Positions 40,101 to 49,050 of a stretch of 64,000 nucleotides of DNA are shown piece after piece; position 1 is the first letter of the stretch; the number at the start of each line of letters is the position of its first letter. The stretch is from Sthenelais limicola. Taxonomy: Eukaryota > Annelida > Polychaeta > Phyllodocida > Sigalionidae. The position numbers were made by a program, and so were the translations under genes. Location of the stretch: assembly GCA_942159475.1 (NCBI GenBank), contig OW804098.1, positions 118,383,374-118,447,373 on the forward strand, written 5' to 3'. The notes under the pieces were generated by a model that saw only the letters and a list, made by a program, of their open reading frames with translations, was not told the DNA's origin and did no database searches.

Positions 40101-43100
40101 ACTGTCCCGGGTGTGTGTTTTTAATTTGGTCATATTGTTGAATTACCATGTAATTAATGATAGTTGTACACTGGTTATCCCTGTGAAACTGATGATTATT
40201 TTTTGTAACTGTATTTTCTATGATTTTTCTAACATTTTCTATTGTCTTAAATCAGCCTTTCTGCGAATAGTGCAGACTCTGCATAATGTCTTGCTGAATA
40301 AAAATATTAAAACAAACAAACTGTGAAGAGTTTGGTTCTTTTCCCTCGGCAAGTTCAGCTCTCGTTCCTTGCTGGTCCTAGAGGGTCAACATCCACAGCA
40401 CCCCAGGTCTCCACCCCAGAGTGTTCCAACCACAGCTTTCTGTTGAGCTGTTAGATCATGAGGTTGTGTTGCTTCGGCCGAGGCTACGTGTCCATGGAAC
40501 AAGACCGAAGCAAAGCTAAGGTCTTGTTCCATGGACGCGTAGATCCATTTGTTGGGATGTTACTGTCATTAACAACAAATTATAAATGATTACAAAGCAA
40601 AATGAACCAATGGAAAGCCATAAGCTGTGAGCGGTCGGCCGGAAGCCGACATCCAACACTACGGGGACTGTTTTCTAGTCGATTGCCTTACCAGCCTGTA
40701 AAGTAGTATGAATACTTTTCAGGTGGGGGCAGTCTGCCTGTATATGGCCTTTTTACAGACACAGTCAGCAAGCATGTTTACCTAACAAACGCTTGTTTTT
40801 ACCCTTTTCTGAGTTTTTCTTACCTGAGCTTGTGGCCTCAGATTTTACCTGATTCTTCTGGGCAAGGGGCTTTGAAAATTTGGTTTCATCCGAAGGTTTT
40901 GTCCCCTTCCTATGCGTGTCCTCATACCTACTGCAAAACTCCTTCTGTAAGGTTTGGAAGGGATTTTGAGTCTTGATCAGAATCATGCTCAGACATAACT
41001 TGCATAGATGTTTCCTTAGCTGAAGAATCTGTCTCTGACACAGCTTTCATGGCAGCAAACTTGGCCGTCCCTTCCTTTTTCCGACTATAAAATTCATACA
41101 CTGGCCTCTTGAATTTAGCGGTAGGTGGATATGGCTGTCCTAGGACTCTCGTAGGCCTATATGTGCCTTGGTCCCCATGCCTTATGAAATTCGTAGCAAG
41201 ATCAACACAATCATGTACTGAGGTTCCCTGACTCTAGGGTTTGGACCCACATGCCTATGTAGTCGTCCAGCACTCCTGCACAGAAGATTTGAATTGTATC
41301 CTTGATGTTCTTCCTCTGAAACGATTCCCCAGGCGGTTGCTTACGGCCTCGGCACTCCTCAATCTGCTCTTTCTCAGTCTTGGTATCCAATATAAGTCAA
41401 AGATGAGTGACTGCGTCACTGAGTGTCAACCCTGAGGAACAAACCCTGGTTGATTGGACTACATGTCGCGATGTAGCCAATATAAGCTCCCTCATTAGCA
41501 TCTCTTCCATGCCTCTTGCTCCATGTAGCTGGCAGAGCCCCGTTCATACTGCTGATAGCCTCTGACAACTTAACTAGTACCGACTGAACCCTGTTCCACT
41601 CCTCCTCTGCAGTGGGTTGCCAGTTCACAGTTCTCTGACCCAACAACTGATGCACATCTGTTGTATTGAACCGCATATTTGTAAGGGGAATGTGTTGAAG
41701 GGCTTTTGAGAAAGAAAAACCAGTAATGAAGCGATATTCATTTTCCCCTGGAAGTTATTTACAGTCATGAATAATTAATCATTTACAGCTATTTTTTTGC
41801 TCCAGTGAAGAAATATGTTTCATTCGTCCCTAGGGACGAAACAGATGACCCAGTTTATCCTTCAGCGTTTTCCTTGGTTCTTCTGAAAGTAGGCCAGTTT
41901 TGTCAAAGTTACACGTCATGCCATGACGCTATGTCGTCTGCTAAGCATTGAAATGGCGGTGGCCATCGTCAACGTCACGACGGCCGTCATAAATTAAAGC
42001 ATTATTGGAATCATGCCACGCCCTCGCCGTGTTTCTCTCACAAAACGTTACCGTAATTAAAAGCAATCTAATATGTTTAAAATCGTTTAAAAGCAATCGA
42101 TTATGTTTAAAATCGTTTGGCAGAGGTCAAATAAATCTCGAACTAACCTTAGTTATGTACTTCCGATCATTCTTCACCTTGTTTCCGGCTCCAACTCGGT
42201 GAAGAACGATCGGAAATACATAACTGCGGTTAGTTCTGTCTATGTATTGTCATTGATATCAGCAATCGACCAAGAAGTGGATGTCCGACACTAGTAGGAC
42301 TGGTCTGTAGTCCTGAAATTCAGCCAATAACTTGCCCTGACTGCGACTAAAGGTGAATCAGAACTTTCCTCTAATGCCTGTGGTTCCATCAAGTTAAACG
42401 TGTCAAGGAATGCAGCTGGAATTTTGCCCGGAGAAAGAGGTAACAATGTGGCAGGGCAAGATTCTCCAAATGTAACTCTACCTAGGGATGATGGGGAAGG
42501 TTTCAGCCGAAGGTGTTTTTTCCTAGTATACAGGTTCAGGTGAACTATCTATAGGAATTTGTATGGTTTATGATAGTAGATTAATAGATAGATATATTCT
42601 TTGTTGCAGCGAAAACAAACGAAGTATAATATATATTCCAATTTAAAAGAAGACACTTACGGCTCCCAAGTGACTGCTGTATTATTTCATCAATGGTCTG
42701 ACTCCCAGCAAAGCTGATGATCTGGAAATGAGAGGAGTGGATGACCATGTAATTATACAAAGATATTACCATTATTATAAGCGGTTGACAAATTCAGATT
42801 CTGAAATTGGACTGAAATAAGATAGAATTATCTTAAAATGTACAATTGGGGTCTTGCATGTATCACTGTGCATGTTTGTACACATATGACCATCGCATGT
42901 CAATCGCATCCTATCATCTAAAAGCGGGTCGACTCTATATTCTTAGTATTTAAACAATGCAATTGCCTATAAGTGTGTACTCTATTCTATTTGCCTTTTA
43001 TATAATGTCTGGAGGGAACCCGGGAAGAACTCAGCGTTGTAAAACATTGAGAAGTACTTTTCCGCTTCAGTACAATATAGCAGAAATGTACATGTTTTAT

Positions 43101-46016
43101 TGAATAAAAGTTTTATAATAATAATAATAGTATATATACACAGTTATATATATATTTGTGACTACAGTACAGCAACTAATACTTTCTCCATTTGATTTAT
43201 ATTTGGACAAATGCTGCATCTTGTCCAGAGGATAGTTATGTTTACTCAAGGCTCTCAGTAGCCCTAGTTGTACTATTTACTATTCACTGCTTATACTAAA
43301 ATGAAAACACAACTTACAAATTAATGTATCTAAATCTTGTGTTACTCCTATATCTGATAATTGGCCTCATTTTTATCGAAAATTGCAAGAATGTTTTCAC
43401 CAATATCAGAGCTCCTATAAATGATCTATGAAAACCAAATGCATGATGGGAAAGATGAGGACTTGTGTCATGGAAACCTGTATTTTTTTTATTTTCTTTT
43501 AAAATTTCAAATGAGGCAATTTACATTTAAATAATCATATCAAATACGCATGTCGACTCTGCCGATGTTTTGTTGCGTTGCCTTCAATGTTCTAATGTAG
43601 TTTTATTTCATCTTACAAGTTTACATACATCTACAATCTTTATCTGATACGCCACCGATCCTCATCAACAGTTCAAATTACGACAATAATACAATCATCG
43701 TTATTCTTCGCCCATATCTTTACATATTCTTACGCAACACGTTTATCTATTCGTTCTACTTATGTATACCAACTCATAATGGCATTACTATATTCTTTTC
43801 TCAATAGTTATCACCCGAGCCCTGATAAGGGCATTTGTTGGGTAAAATCATGTGAGACTGATAAAAACAATTCTTAATTCCATCATAATTCCATAATATG
43901 CTCGTCAATACCTTCCTAAACTTTCGACCAATAGAATTTTATCAGTTTTACAGTGAATTCGTCTTTATCGTTGCAATTTATGATTTCATAGGGTAATCCA
44001 TTCCATAACTTAGGTCCCTTATAAAAGGCGCTTTTCCGCATCCTCTCACTCTTGGGAATGAAAGGATCGAACTTAGTACCGATATTTTCGCGTAACAAAT
44101 CATCGGTGTTACAATATTTCTTTTGTAAATTAAACAGGAGTTCTAATAATGCAACCTCCCCTCTCATTGCAAGAGGCAATATTCCACCTTTAATGAACAA
44201 TTCTCTTCTACTCAGGGTTCTACCAAAAGACATATATATGCATAACATATGTATTCAGCTCCGCTGATACTGAAAAGTTCCGTCTAGGGCCAAAATGCCC
44301 TATGGGATCAATGGCTATGACCCATTTGCGATATAAAATCATTACAGACTAATAAAAGTGTGTTCAAAGCTCGCGTTACTTTTTAACTTAGTCACTCACG
44401 ACACCTGTTATTTCCCCCTCTGTTCTGATCATGATCTATTTGTTTCACCAGTAAAAATGTCTGTCAGTAGCTGTTCATCGTGCAACATACAATGCTCGCT
44501 TTATATATATCCCTTCTGATCATAGGGAATTCCCGAGTTGGGGCAATTACCAATGATCAATGATAATCATTACAGCAGTTTTACTTACCAACTATAGCTA
44601 TAGTTATACTAGTTATGGTCAAGTCACCAGAACATTTACAATTGGCCTTCACAAATAGTCTGGAATAATCACTATTTAAGTCAACATTCTGGTTCAAAAT
44701 AAGGTTCAATATGACCAGACAGATGTATTGAATGAATACAATACAGAATACATTCAGATAAACCTAGATTTTATCATTTTTCACGCTAATTTAGCAGAAT
44801 GTGAGAGACGTGGAGAACAGTGGAGTGTGCATTTTCTGATAATCTGACAATTATAATTCCATATACTCAGTATTAGTTATATATTGCCTCGTTGTTAAAT
44901 ATGCTAGAGTTAAAAACTATACAATTGACGAAAGGTATATTGACAAATAGCTTTTGACTATTCGCCTCTTAAGTAATACATTAACCAAAAATATGTAAAT
45001 GAAAGACACATTTTGTTGAACCACTGAATATTTAATATAATGAATCTCAAGATATGGATTTAGCCCAGAACAGAAATAAGGACAGGGACGAAGGAATACG
45101 TTGTAGGTTTGTTTATTGAGCGGTCCGACGTCCTTTATCACGGAATATAATCATTTTAATATAATGATTTGGCCTGTAAATATTCCTTTTGTTATAATAG
45201 CTGCGAATGGAACTTTAAACCGAAAAACTTAAAGATAAACAAAATCAAACAATACAAAAGTATTTATAATATTACCTTCTTTTTTGTAAAATAATTGTAA
45301 CTGCATTTAAGTGTGATTTCATTATTTATTTTTTTCATCTGAATAGACCAATCATTGTCACCAGATGGGATCGTTTAGTATACCCAAGTATGTGAATTCT
45401 TTGTATAGATTAACGTAATAAGTATGTTGTATCACTCTATGAGTTGTCGTGACGTTAATGATTTGTATTATTACATTGTTTCTTTTCCATTACACCGATG
45501 TTTAGACTATTCTCCATACTAGTCTCCGACACCAGCATCTTAATCTCGGGTAAAGTCGCCAGAAAAATGTACAATTCACCTTCACCAATCCTCTCAAATG
45601 ACCGAAATTTAAGACAAAAATCAGGTTCAAAATAGAGTTCAACCTAACCAGACAGGCTGTTTGAATCAAGGCAATACCAAATATACTCGGATGTACCTAG
45701 TTTTGACTAGTTCCTATAGTCTAATGTAGCAGAATTGGCTAAATGTATTGATCTGCCAATTGTACATCTTCTAAAAATCTGACCCTCAGATCATCAGGCT
45801 TTCTGCTGGGCATGCGTCCATTCTGGCACACATTGTTTAATTGTAATCAAATCTTTTAATTAGTTAATTAGAATTATATTAGTTAAAGTCGAAGAAGCTG
45901 AGTCCATTGCGGACACAGAAAGTAATTGATATTGAAGATCAATGCCTTACCATTATTAACACCATCAACGAGGCCAATAGTCGCCCTAGGGATGTCTGGA
46001 AGATGGTCAGATCCAT
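25032..46016 (-). CDS. Gene D: secreted astacin (M12A) zinc metalloprotease with two ShKT domains, 12 exons, 409 aa
   Basis: Exons: 46016-45951, 42721-42661, 36525-36432, 35732-35629, 35332-35212, 33253-33187, 32704-32501, 31432-31306, 29284-29202, 27636-27579, 25756-25628, 25147-25032. Phases close at every junction, for 1230 nt including TGA. In order: signal peptide (about 1-29), propeptide with an ELDMVF 'aspartate-switch'-like motif, basic site KRRKKRK (80-86), astacin domain (about 88-281), six-cysteine EGF-like segment (284-311), GGST linker, ShKT 1 (330-366) and ShKT 2 (373-409). The zinc site is HEFGHAIGFHHEQTRPDRD starting at His177, and the Met-turn is SVMHY at 232-236. Cys128/280 and Cys150/169 match the two conserved disulfides. 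Astacins cleave extracellular matrix, growth-factor or hatching substrates; the substrate here is unknown. Introns are full of repeats, including retroelements. Confidence 0.9.
25628..25756 (-). CDS. Gene D exon 11: ShKT domain 1
   Basis: 129 nt, phase 1 in and out. Six cysteines at residues 330, 337, 346, 359, 363 and 366 give the ShKT pattern C-x6-C-x8-C-x12-C-x3-C-x2-C (CVDRNRYC ... CPRSCQRC). If the A|GTTAGT donor is not used, the next in-frame codon is TAG, so intron retention would yield a one-ShKT form. ShKT domains in astacins usually act as binding modules. Confidence 0.88.
27579..27636 (-). CDS. Gene D exon 10: GGST-repeat linker encoded by a 12-bp minisatellite
   Basis: 58 nt between TTTCAG and A|GTAAGT. 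After one Cys it is only ECEGGSTGGSTGGSTGGRS, encoded by tandem 12-bp units GGAGGAAGTACT. The unit length is a multiple of three, so copy-number change would alter linker length without a frameshift. It separates the EGF-like segment from the ShKT domains. Confidence 0.75.
27851..27972. repeat. Foldback palindrome with GC-rich tip (P2)
   Basis: ATTAGAACCTGAGGTTGTTA arm and partner; tip CCCAAGGCCGATAGGCCGAG at 27901-27920. In gene D intron 9. Confidence 0.75.
29202..29284 (-). CDS. Gene D exon 9: cysteine-rich EGF-like segment
   Basis: 83 nt entered in phase 1. It encodes NCRSRTCPGGGYMAKDCKCY and a further Cys. With Cys311 in exon 10 this makes C-x3-C-x9-C-x-C-x-C-x8-C, like the short EGF-type segment that often follows invertebrate astacin domains. 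A donor at AAG|GTGAAT keeps phase 0 into exon 10. The earlier G|GTAGCC site would put a stop in exon 10. Confidence 0.75.
30723..31136. mobile_element. MITE-2 copy, full length
   Basis: In gene D intron 8. Ends GTGATGTGTTTCAGGAAAAT and CCTGAAACACATCACC. Confidence 0.78.
31306..31432 (-). CDS. Gene D exon 8: astacin C-terminal subdomain
   Basis: 127 nt between AATTGCAG and A|GTGAGT. It encodes the ending 'IIGRAQGLSFKDIKLANLMYNC', matching the astacin 'IG-x-x-x-x-LS-x-x-D-I-x-x-x-N-x-x-Y-x-C' terminus. Cys280 should pair with Cys128. Confidence 0.92.
31974..32292 (-). repeat. Interspersed repeat R4 with inverted ends (copy 1)
   Basis: About 320 bp with GATTTATCTGGCTAAAAACT AGGTAG at one end and GGAAACACCTATTTTTTTTC at the other. 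A homologous copy in opposite orientation is at 51351-51697. Pyrimidine-rich frames across it are not genes. Confidence 0.6.
32501..32704 (-). CDS. Gene D exon 7: zinc-binding active site and Met-turn
   Basis: 204 nt, phase 0 on both sides. It contains HEFGHAIGFHHEQTRPDRDD: three zinc histidines (177, 181, 187), the general-base Glu178 and the family signature. The Met-turn SVMHY with switch Tyr236 is also present, so all catalytic residues are intact. Confidence 0.95.
33187..33253 (-). CDS. Gene D exon 6: CSSYVG disulfide loop
   Basis: 67 nt encoding CSSYVGMQGGRQFLNLANGC. This is the strongly conserved astacin 'C-x-S-x-V-G-x-x-G-G-x-Q-x-x-x-L-x-x-x-C' stretch just before the zinc site. Acceptor CCACAG, donor GAG|GTGAGT. 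Confidence 0.92.
34036..34265 (-). mobile_element. Non-LTR retrotransposon C-terminal remnant
   Basis: The minus strand reads RRYEGRKMLKIVTPKTEKVR, then SLLYRVLDVWNSM and TRKDFCTFLW before a TAG. This is the reverse-transcriptase tail layout. The plus-strand frame at 34038-34283 is its shadow. It lies in gene D intron 5. Confidence 0.6.
35212..35332 (-). CDS. Gene D exon 5: astacin N-terminal subdomain
   Basis: 121 nt, acceptor TTTTGCAG, donor GG|GTAGGT. It encodes the astacin helix and strand 'F-x-A-A-V-N-E-W-N-x-x-T-C-L-N-I-R-P' and 'Y-I-N-I-I-D-G-D-G'. Cys128 is the first disulfide cysteine. Confidence 0.9.
35629..35732 (-). CDS. Gene D exon 4: processing site and start of the catalytic domain
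   Basis: 104 nt between GTTTAG and T|GTAAGT. The lysine/arginine run KRRKKRK (residues 80-86) fits proprotein-convertase cleavage. It is followed by RNTHTRWTNRVVPYYIS, matching the astacin start 'RN-x-x-x-x-W-x-x-x-x-VPY-x-I'. Confidence 0.88.
35935..36110 (+). repeat. AGCCACCATA-type 10-bp tandem repeat
   Basis: Many degenerate units of AAGCCACCAT / AAGCCTTCTC. Gene D intron 3. Confidence 0.8.
36172..36231. repeat. Foldback palindrome, short P1-like
   Basis: AGCAAATGATACTTGTTTGGGT and its inverted partner ACCCAAACAGATTGCCATTTG leave a loop of about 15 bp. Outer ends resemble those at 755-884. Confidence 0.55.
36432..36525 (-). CDS. Gene D exon 3: astacin propeptide
   Basis: 94 nt between CACTCAG and GTAAGT. 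It contains VTVELDMVFSRDEYEAIEQ. Astacin propeptides carry a FxGD/LDM-type aspartate that caps the zinc, and the Asp of ELDM is the candidate here. Confidence 0.82.
36774..37461 (+). mobile_element. Non-LTR retrotransposon 3' end with (TTCTA)n tail
   Basis: Plus-strand frames, with one frameshift near 37026, encode a reverse-transcriptase carboxy terminus: LHRLQILQNRILKIIYRIPA, then later RKHILNKIPYSWNKLP. This is the usual 'W-N-x-L-P' ending. The copy ends about 270 bp later in tandem TTCTA units at 37436-37461, a typical microsatellite tail. Located in gene D intron 2. Confidence 0.7.
37850..38761 (-). pseudogene. Further decayed minus-strand coding remnant, left flank of the LINE insertion
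   Basis: Minus-strand open stretches at 38761-38534, about 38495-38390 (TVSTIANVVKGVTSGELLGD) and 38457-38062 look coding in composition but shift frame repeatedly. They lie just beyond the 5' truncation of the reverse transcriptase at 38818. They are most simply the continuation of the gag-like element at 40.7-41.7 kb, split by that insertion. I recognise no protease or polymerase motif. Confidence 0.4.
38818..40321 (+). mobile_element. 5'-truncated non-LTR retrotransposon with reverse transcriptase ORF
   Basis: An open frame (38818-39810, 330 codons) begins inside the palm of a reverse transcriptase: GVAQGSILGPILF, then MYADDCVLL with the YADD catalytic motif (residues 45-48). Thumb and a typical non-LTR carboxy terminus (LFGAIGGLWNSLSRE ... 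FKTRLKQLI) follow. An in-frame stop at 38806 just upstream marks the truncation. A 3' tail of about 500 bp ends in AATAAAAATATTAAAACAAACAAA near 40321. It lies in gene D intron 2, antisense to the gene and embedded in decayed gag-like frames. It cannot be autonomous without its 5' part. Confidence 0.88.
40482..40543. repeat. Foldback palindrome with P2-like tip
   Basis: GGCTACGTGTCCATGGAACA and its partner flank CCGAAGCAAAGCTAAG (40505-40520). Flanks share GAGGTTGT and TTGTTGGGAT with the element at 27851. Confidence 0.65.
40690..41676 (-). pseudogene. Decayed gag-like ORF with broken CCHC zinc knuckle (LTR-type retroelement remnant)
   Basis: Minus-strand frames here read as one gag-like polyprotein broken by frameshifts and stops. 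They are 41676-41416 (starting MRFNTTDVHQLLGQ), a shifted stretch to about 41240, another ending at a stop near 40928, and a Lys/Ser-rich stretch to 40765. Near 40770-40720 a zinc-knuckle pattern C-x2-C ... GHIQADCPHL can be seen only by changing frame within it. The order (capsid-like, basic linker, zinc knuckle) fits an LTR-type gag. It lies in gene D intron 2 and is non-functional. Confidence 0.55.
42140..42236. repeat. Foldback palindrome, 39-bp arms
   Basis: GAACTAACCTTAGTTATGTA ... and partner ending GGTTAGTTC, loop of about 19 bp. Gene D intron 2. Confidence 0.75.
42661..42721 (-). CDS. Gene D exon 2: end of signal peptide and start of propeptide
   Basis: 61 nt between TTTCCAG and C|GTAAGT. 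It encodes IISFAGSQTIDEIIQQSLGS and one base of Arg43. Likely signal cleavage is after the small residues of SFAGS. The exon joins exon 3 in phase 1. Confidence 0.75.
43372..43487. mobile_element. MITE-3 interior fragment
   Basis: Matches the family interior (AATTGCAAGAATGTTTTCAC, CCAAATGCATGATGGGAAAG). Gene D intron 1. Confidence 0.5.
43916..44248 (-). mobile_element. Non-LTR retrotransposon C-terminal remnant
   Basis: A 110-codon minus-strand frame ends with SAFYKGPKLWNGLPYEI and then FTVKLIKFYW, the conserved tail of non-LTR ORF2 proteins. No YxDD region remains. It is in gene D intron 1. Confidence 0.65.
44619..44849. mobile_element. MITE-1 copy, reverse orientation
   Basis: In gene D intron 1. 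Diverged ends, with the interior TTTATCATTTTTCACGCTAA conserved. Confidence 0.6.
45548..45785. mobile_element. MITE-1 copy, reverse orientation
   Basis: Begins near GGGTAAAGTCGCCAGAAAAA and ends AATTGTACATCTTCTAAAAA TCTGACCC. It lies only about 165 bp below gene D exon 1, in intron 1. Confidence 0.7.
45951..46016 (-). CDS. Gene D exon 1: signal-peptide start
   Basis: 66 nt from ATG at 46016 to an ATG|GTAAGG donor in phase 0. It encodes a charged-then-hydrophobic start (MDLTIFQTSLGRLLASLMVL). With exon 2 (IISFAGSQ...) it forms one continuous hydrophobic core followed by small residues, a good secretory signal. No RNA supports the junction. It was chosen because strength of donor, phase 0 and signal-peptide character all agree. 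Confidence 0.68.
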
Positions 46017-46317
46017 TTTTATAAGTACAATTCGAGTCTTATCTCCTCTGTGTTCCCTTATACACAAATATATTATCAATACACCCTCCTGCGTCTTCAA
46101 GTGTGAAGATTGATCTGATTGGTAACAGGAGTATCGTAAGGTGTCTATATATAATACAATCGGATTGTGGGAGGTGGTATGGGGAATATGGGGGCAAAAA
46201 ACACTCACGATTGAACTTCCCAGAAGTCGTGCTCAAGTGATAAAGTTAATTTATTTGTTACAACAAAACCTACGTAATCCTTGTCTCACTTTTCCTTTGT
46301 ATGTTATACAATCAAAA

Positions 46318-46563
46318 TAGGGGAATTTGCATAGCCGTCGTTTTGAATTTTGATTCACATGGAATTATGGGATTAGTGGTACAGTACAAGTATAGAGCAC
46401 ATGTTATGTTCAGCATGGACTATTTACCGATGCTCTAATGTCAATATCCATGTGTTGTACATGTTTCCGTAGCACATGTCCCAATCTTTCCCATCATGCA
46501 TTTGGTTTTATTAGATCCTTTATAAACGCTATGATATTGGTGAATGTATGCAAGTCCCCTATT
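46318..46563. mobile_element. MITE-3 copy
   Basis: Ends ATAGGGGAATTTGCATAGCC and CATGCAAGTCCCCTAT are inverted repeats. The interior includes CATGGAATTATGGGATTAGT and CCATCATGCATTTGGTTTT. Lies 5' of gene D. Confidence 0.65.
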
Positions 46564-48140
46564 GTTGCCTTCCCTCATTGGGATCTTTCAGACAAAAAAT
46601 AAACAATGAGGACATAGCTCTAGGTGTAAATATATATAGATATAAGTAATTATTCAAAAATCATGTCTACTACCATCCGAATATCGCCAAGTTCTTGATT
46701 GATAAAAAGGAGCTGTGTTGGCTTAAGTTAATGTAAAATGTATATGTTATCTCTAGTTTTCTTTCCTACAAGGCCACTTAGCCATATCAGGGTCTGAATG
46801 ACCCCACTGAACTTCAACTTTATCTGAATGACCACTTCAACACCCCTCCACCACCCCCTATCCGTCCCCCTAACCACCTCTTCTACCCCTAGTTCACCCC
46901 CAGCCCCTTGAGGGAATTTCCCCAAATCACCTCCACCATCATGATTAAAAATCACTCATCACGACATACGACTAAATATAGAATGAATGTAAAAGGGAAA
47001 TTTGTAATGTCTACAAACAACCATTAATTGTCAGTTTATACAGTAAAAAGTACATTTTATTGCACAAACTGAGTATTAAGTGTCACCACAATACTATCAA
47101 TACTATACTAGTCCTTTCCTGAGCTAGGAGCAGCTAATGAAGTAAGGACATATTGCACTCTTAGTTTACGTTGTTCAAAAACAATAATTAAATAAGAATA
47201 ATATAAAGAAATAATAAAAGGATATTCTATATTTTGTTCCCTTCTTTTCAAACGGATCTGAAATTAATTTGACCAAAATTTGGGAAGTTATGTCTAGTTG
47301 TTTTTGTTTGTTTTTGCAACATGTTTATTTAATCCTATCATACCTTCTTGGCGTTTACAATGCTAAGGCATTCAATACTTGCGAACTGTAATAAGAGGCA
47401 AACTTTATCAGAAACACATTTAAATGAACATCATTTTGATTTAAAGCAACAAACAAGGAACCATACAACACCCCATCCTAGATGTCTGTTGACCTGCATG
47501 TCATTTTTCTCTATGTAACTGTTATTTTATAAATAAAACATTTTTCAATTCAATTCAACATAGGGTACAATGCTAGCTATTCCTCTGTTGGGTCTGACAG
47601 AACGACGTAGTCCCGGGTAGCTTCATTTTCAAGCGCACCTAGGGGTAGGGGGTGCACACATTACATTTTCAGAAAGAGCTCGAAGAAAAAAAGTAATTTG
47701 AAATTACACTTGTAATTTTGTAACCAAGTCGTTTGATCTTTAAATTATTATAAAAACCGGAGCTGTTATCTTACTTTTTGTACTACTCACACTTGTTTTA
47801 ATATAGATTATATAGCGCGCGCATGCTGCGCATTCAGTTATCGCGCCTTGCGCATGTTACTTCGTGTAGTATAATTATTAGAGTAGCCACAAGGTGGCAG
47901 TACGACATAGTCTACTTCCCTATTATTCTCATTTGCTTCTTTATACTTCTTATTATTTACTTACAACACCTTTTGTTATACGTGATACTATTGTACCTGT
48001 TTGAATCTGCCTCATAGAATAAATTAGAGTAACTACAATTTAGTCCATTTTGGGTCAGATTTTGCATGCATGTATGGTACTACAGACCGCGTTGGTCTAG
48101 TGGTGCCACCTGACGTGTCCATCACGGACTAAAATCAATA

Positions 48141-48254
48141 TACAACTCGGATTTAGCGTTCGAACTGTCTGTACTCCCATAGACGTCCCTCGGCCTTCGG
48201 CCTTGGGACGTCTATGGGAGTACAGACAGTTCTCACACTAAAATCCTCGTTGTC
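48141..48254. repeat. Foldback palindrome with GC-rich tip (P2)
   Basis: CGAACTGTCTGTACTCCCAT ... and exact complement; tip CCCTCGGCCTTCGGCCTTGG at 48187-48206. The outer arm ACAACTCGGATTTAGCG is diverged. Confidence 0.8.
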
Positions 48255-48973
48255 TATTCCCGACGGGCACTGAGTGCAATTGAATGTGATAGCACTGCAA
48301 TCATTTCGTGATTGGCCGCAAATTAGTGAAGTGTGATACTTATGGCTTTGAATCACAGTAAAATGGACATGCCATTAGCAACCATTATGTGAAATCCATT
48401 GCGTCTATTTCCTCCCATGTTGTTGGTGGTCTCACACTTGTGTTGGATTAAGTTCTCATTGATATTCATTTATGTTTATATTAAACATATGTTATTCAAC
48501 CAATTGTATCTGTGAATACATGTTTTTTTCAAAAGTTAATAATATGGGTGTGATCTCAATTGCGCATATAATGCGCATTAAAAATTGCACCTATATACTC
48601 ATTATAATGCAACTACAACTGGACGCAACACCTGACACTGTTCACTCGCCTGGCATTCACACCCACTGACGCTCAACTGACACTCTGTTCTCTGACACAT
48701 GTACTCATTCTCTGACACCAAGTCAGTTACGCGCGACACGAACCCACGCCTGCTACTAGTGAGATCAGAATGATGCATACGATTGAATTCCTTATTTCCT
48801 CAGCTTTCTGTAGATATAAAGTGTGTGCATGTTAAAGAATATTTAATATGATAGAGTAGTTACCAAAGATAATAATTTATTTCTTTTGCTGAAGAATAAT
48901 AAGGACTAAAACTAAACTAAACACATGAATGAATAACTTAATGTAGGGTGGAATACTTCTATTTGTTTGGCAT

Positions 48974-49050
48974 CATAGCCTAATCTATACATAGAAAACA
49001 ATTCTATTATATATAATAGAATTGTTTTCTATGTATAGATTATAGGCTAT
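48974..49050. repeat. Perfect 77-bp AT-rich palindrome
   Basis: ATAGCCTAATCTATACATAG runs into a central TATATATA and out again with one small asymmetry. It has essentially no loop and could extrude as a cruciform. Confidence 0.8.

Noticed and set aside
45907..46113. Plus-strand frame reminiscent of a retroelement (RPRDVWKMVRSIF)
   Set aside because: It is antisense to the gene D signal-peptide exon and has no reverse transcriptase motif.
48060..48130. Possible tRNA or tRNA-derived SINE (TGGTCTAGTGG A-box match)
   Set aside because: No B-box (GGTTCGANTCC) at the expected distance and no cloverleaf could be drawn.
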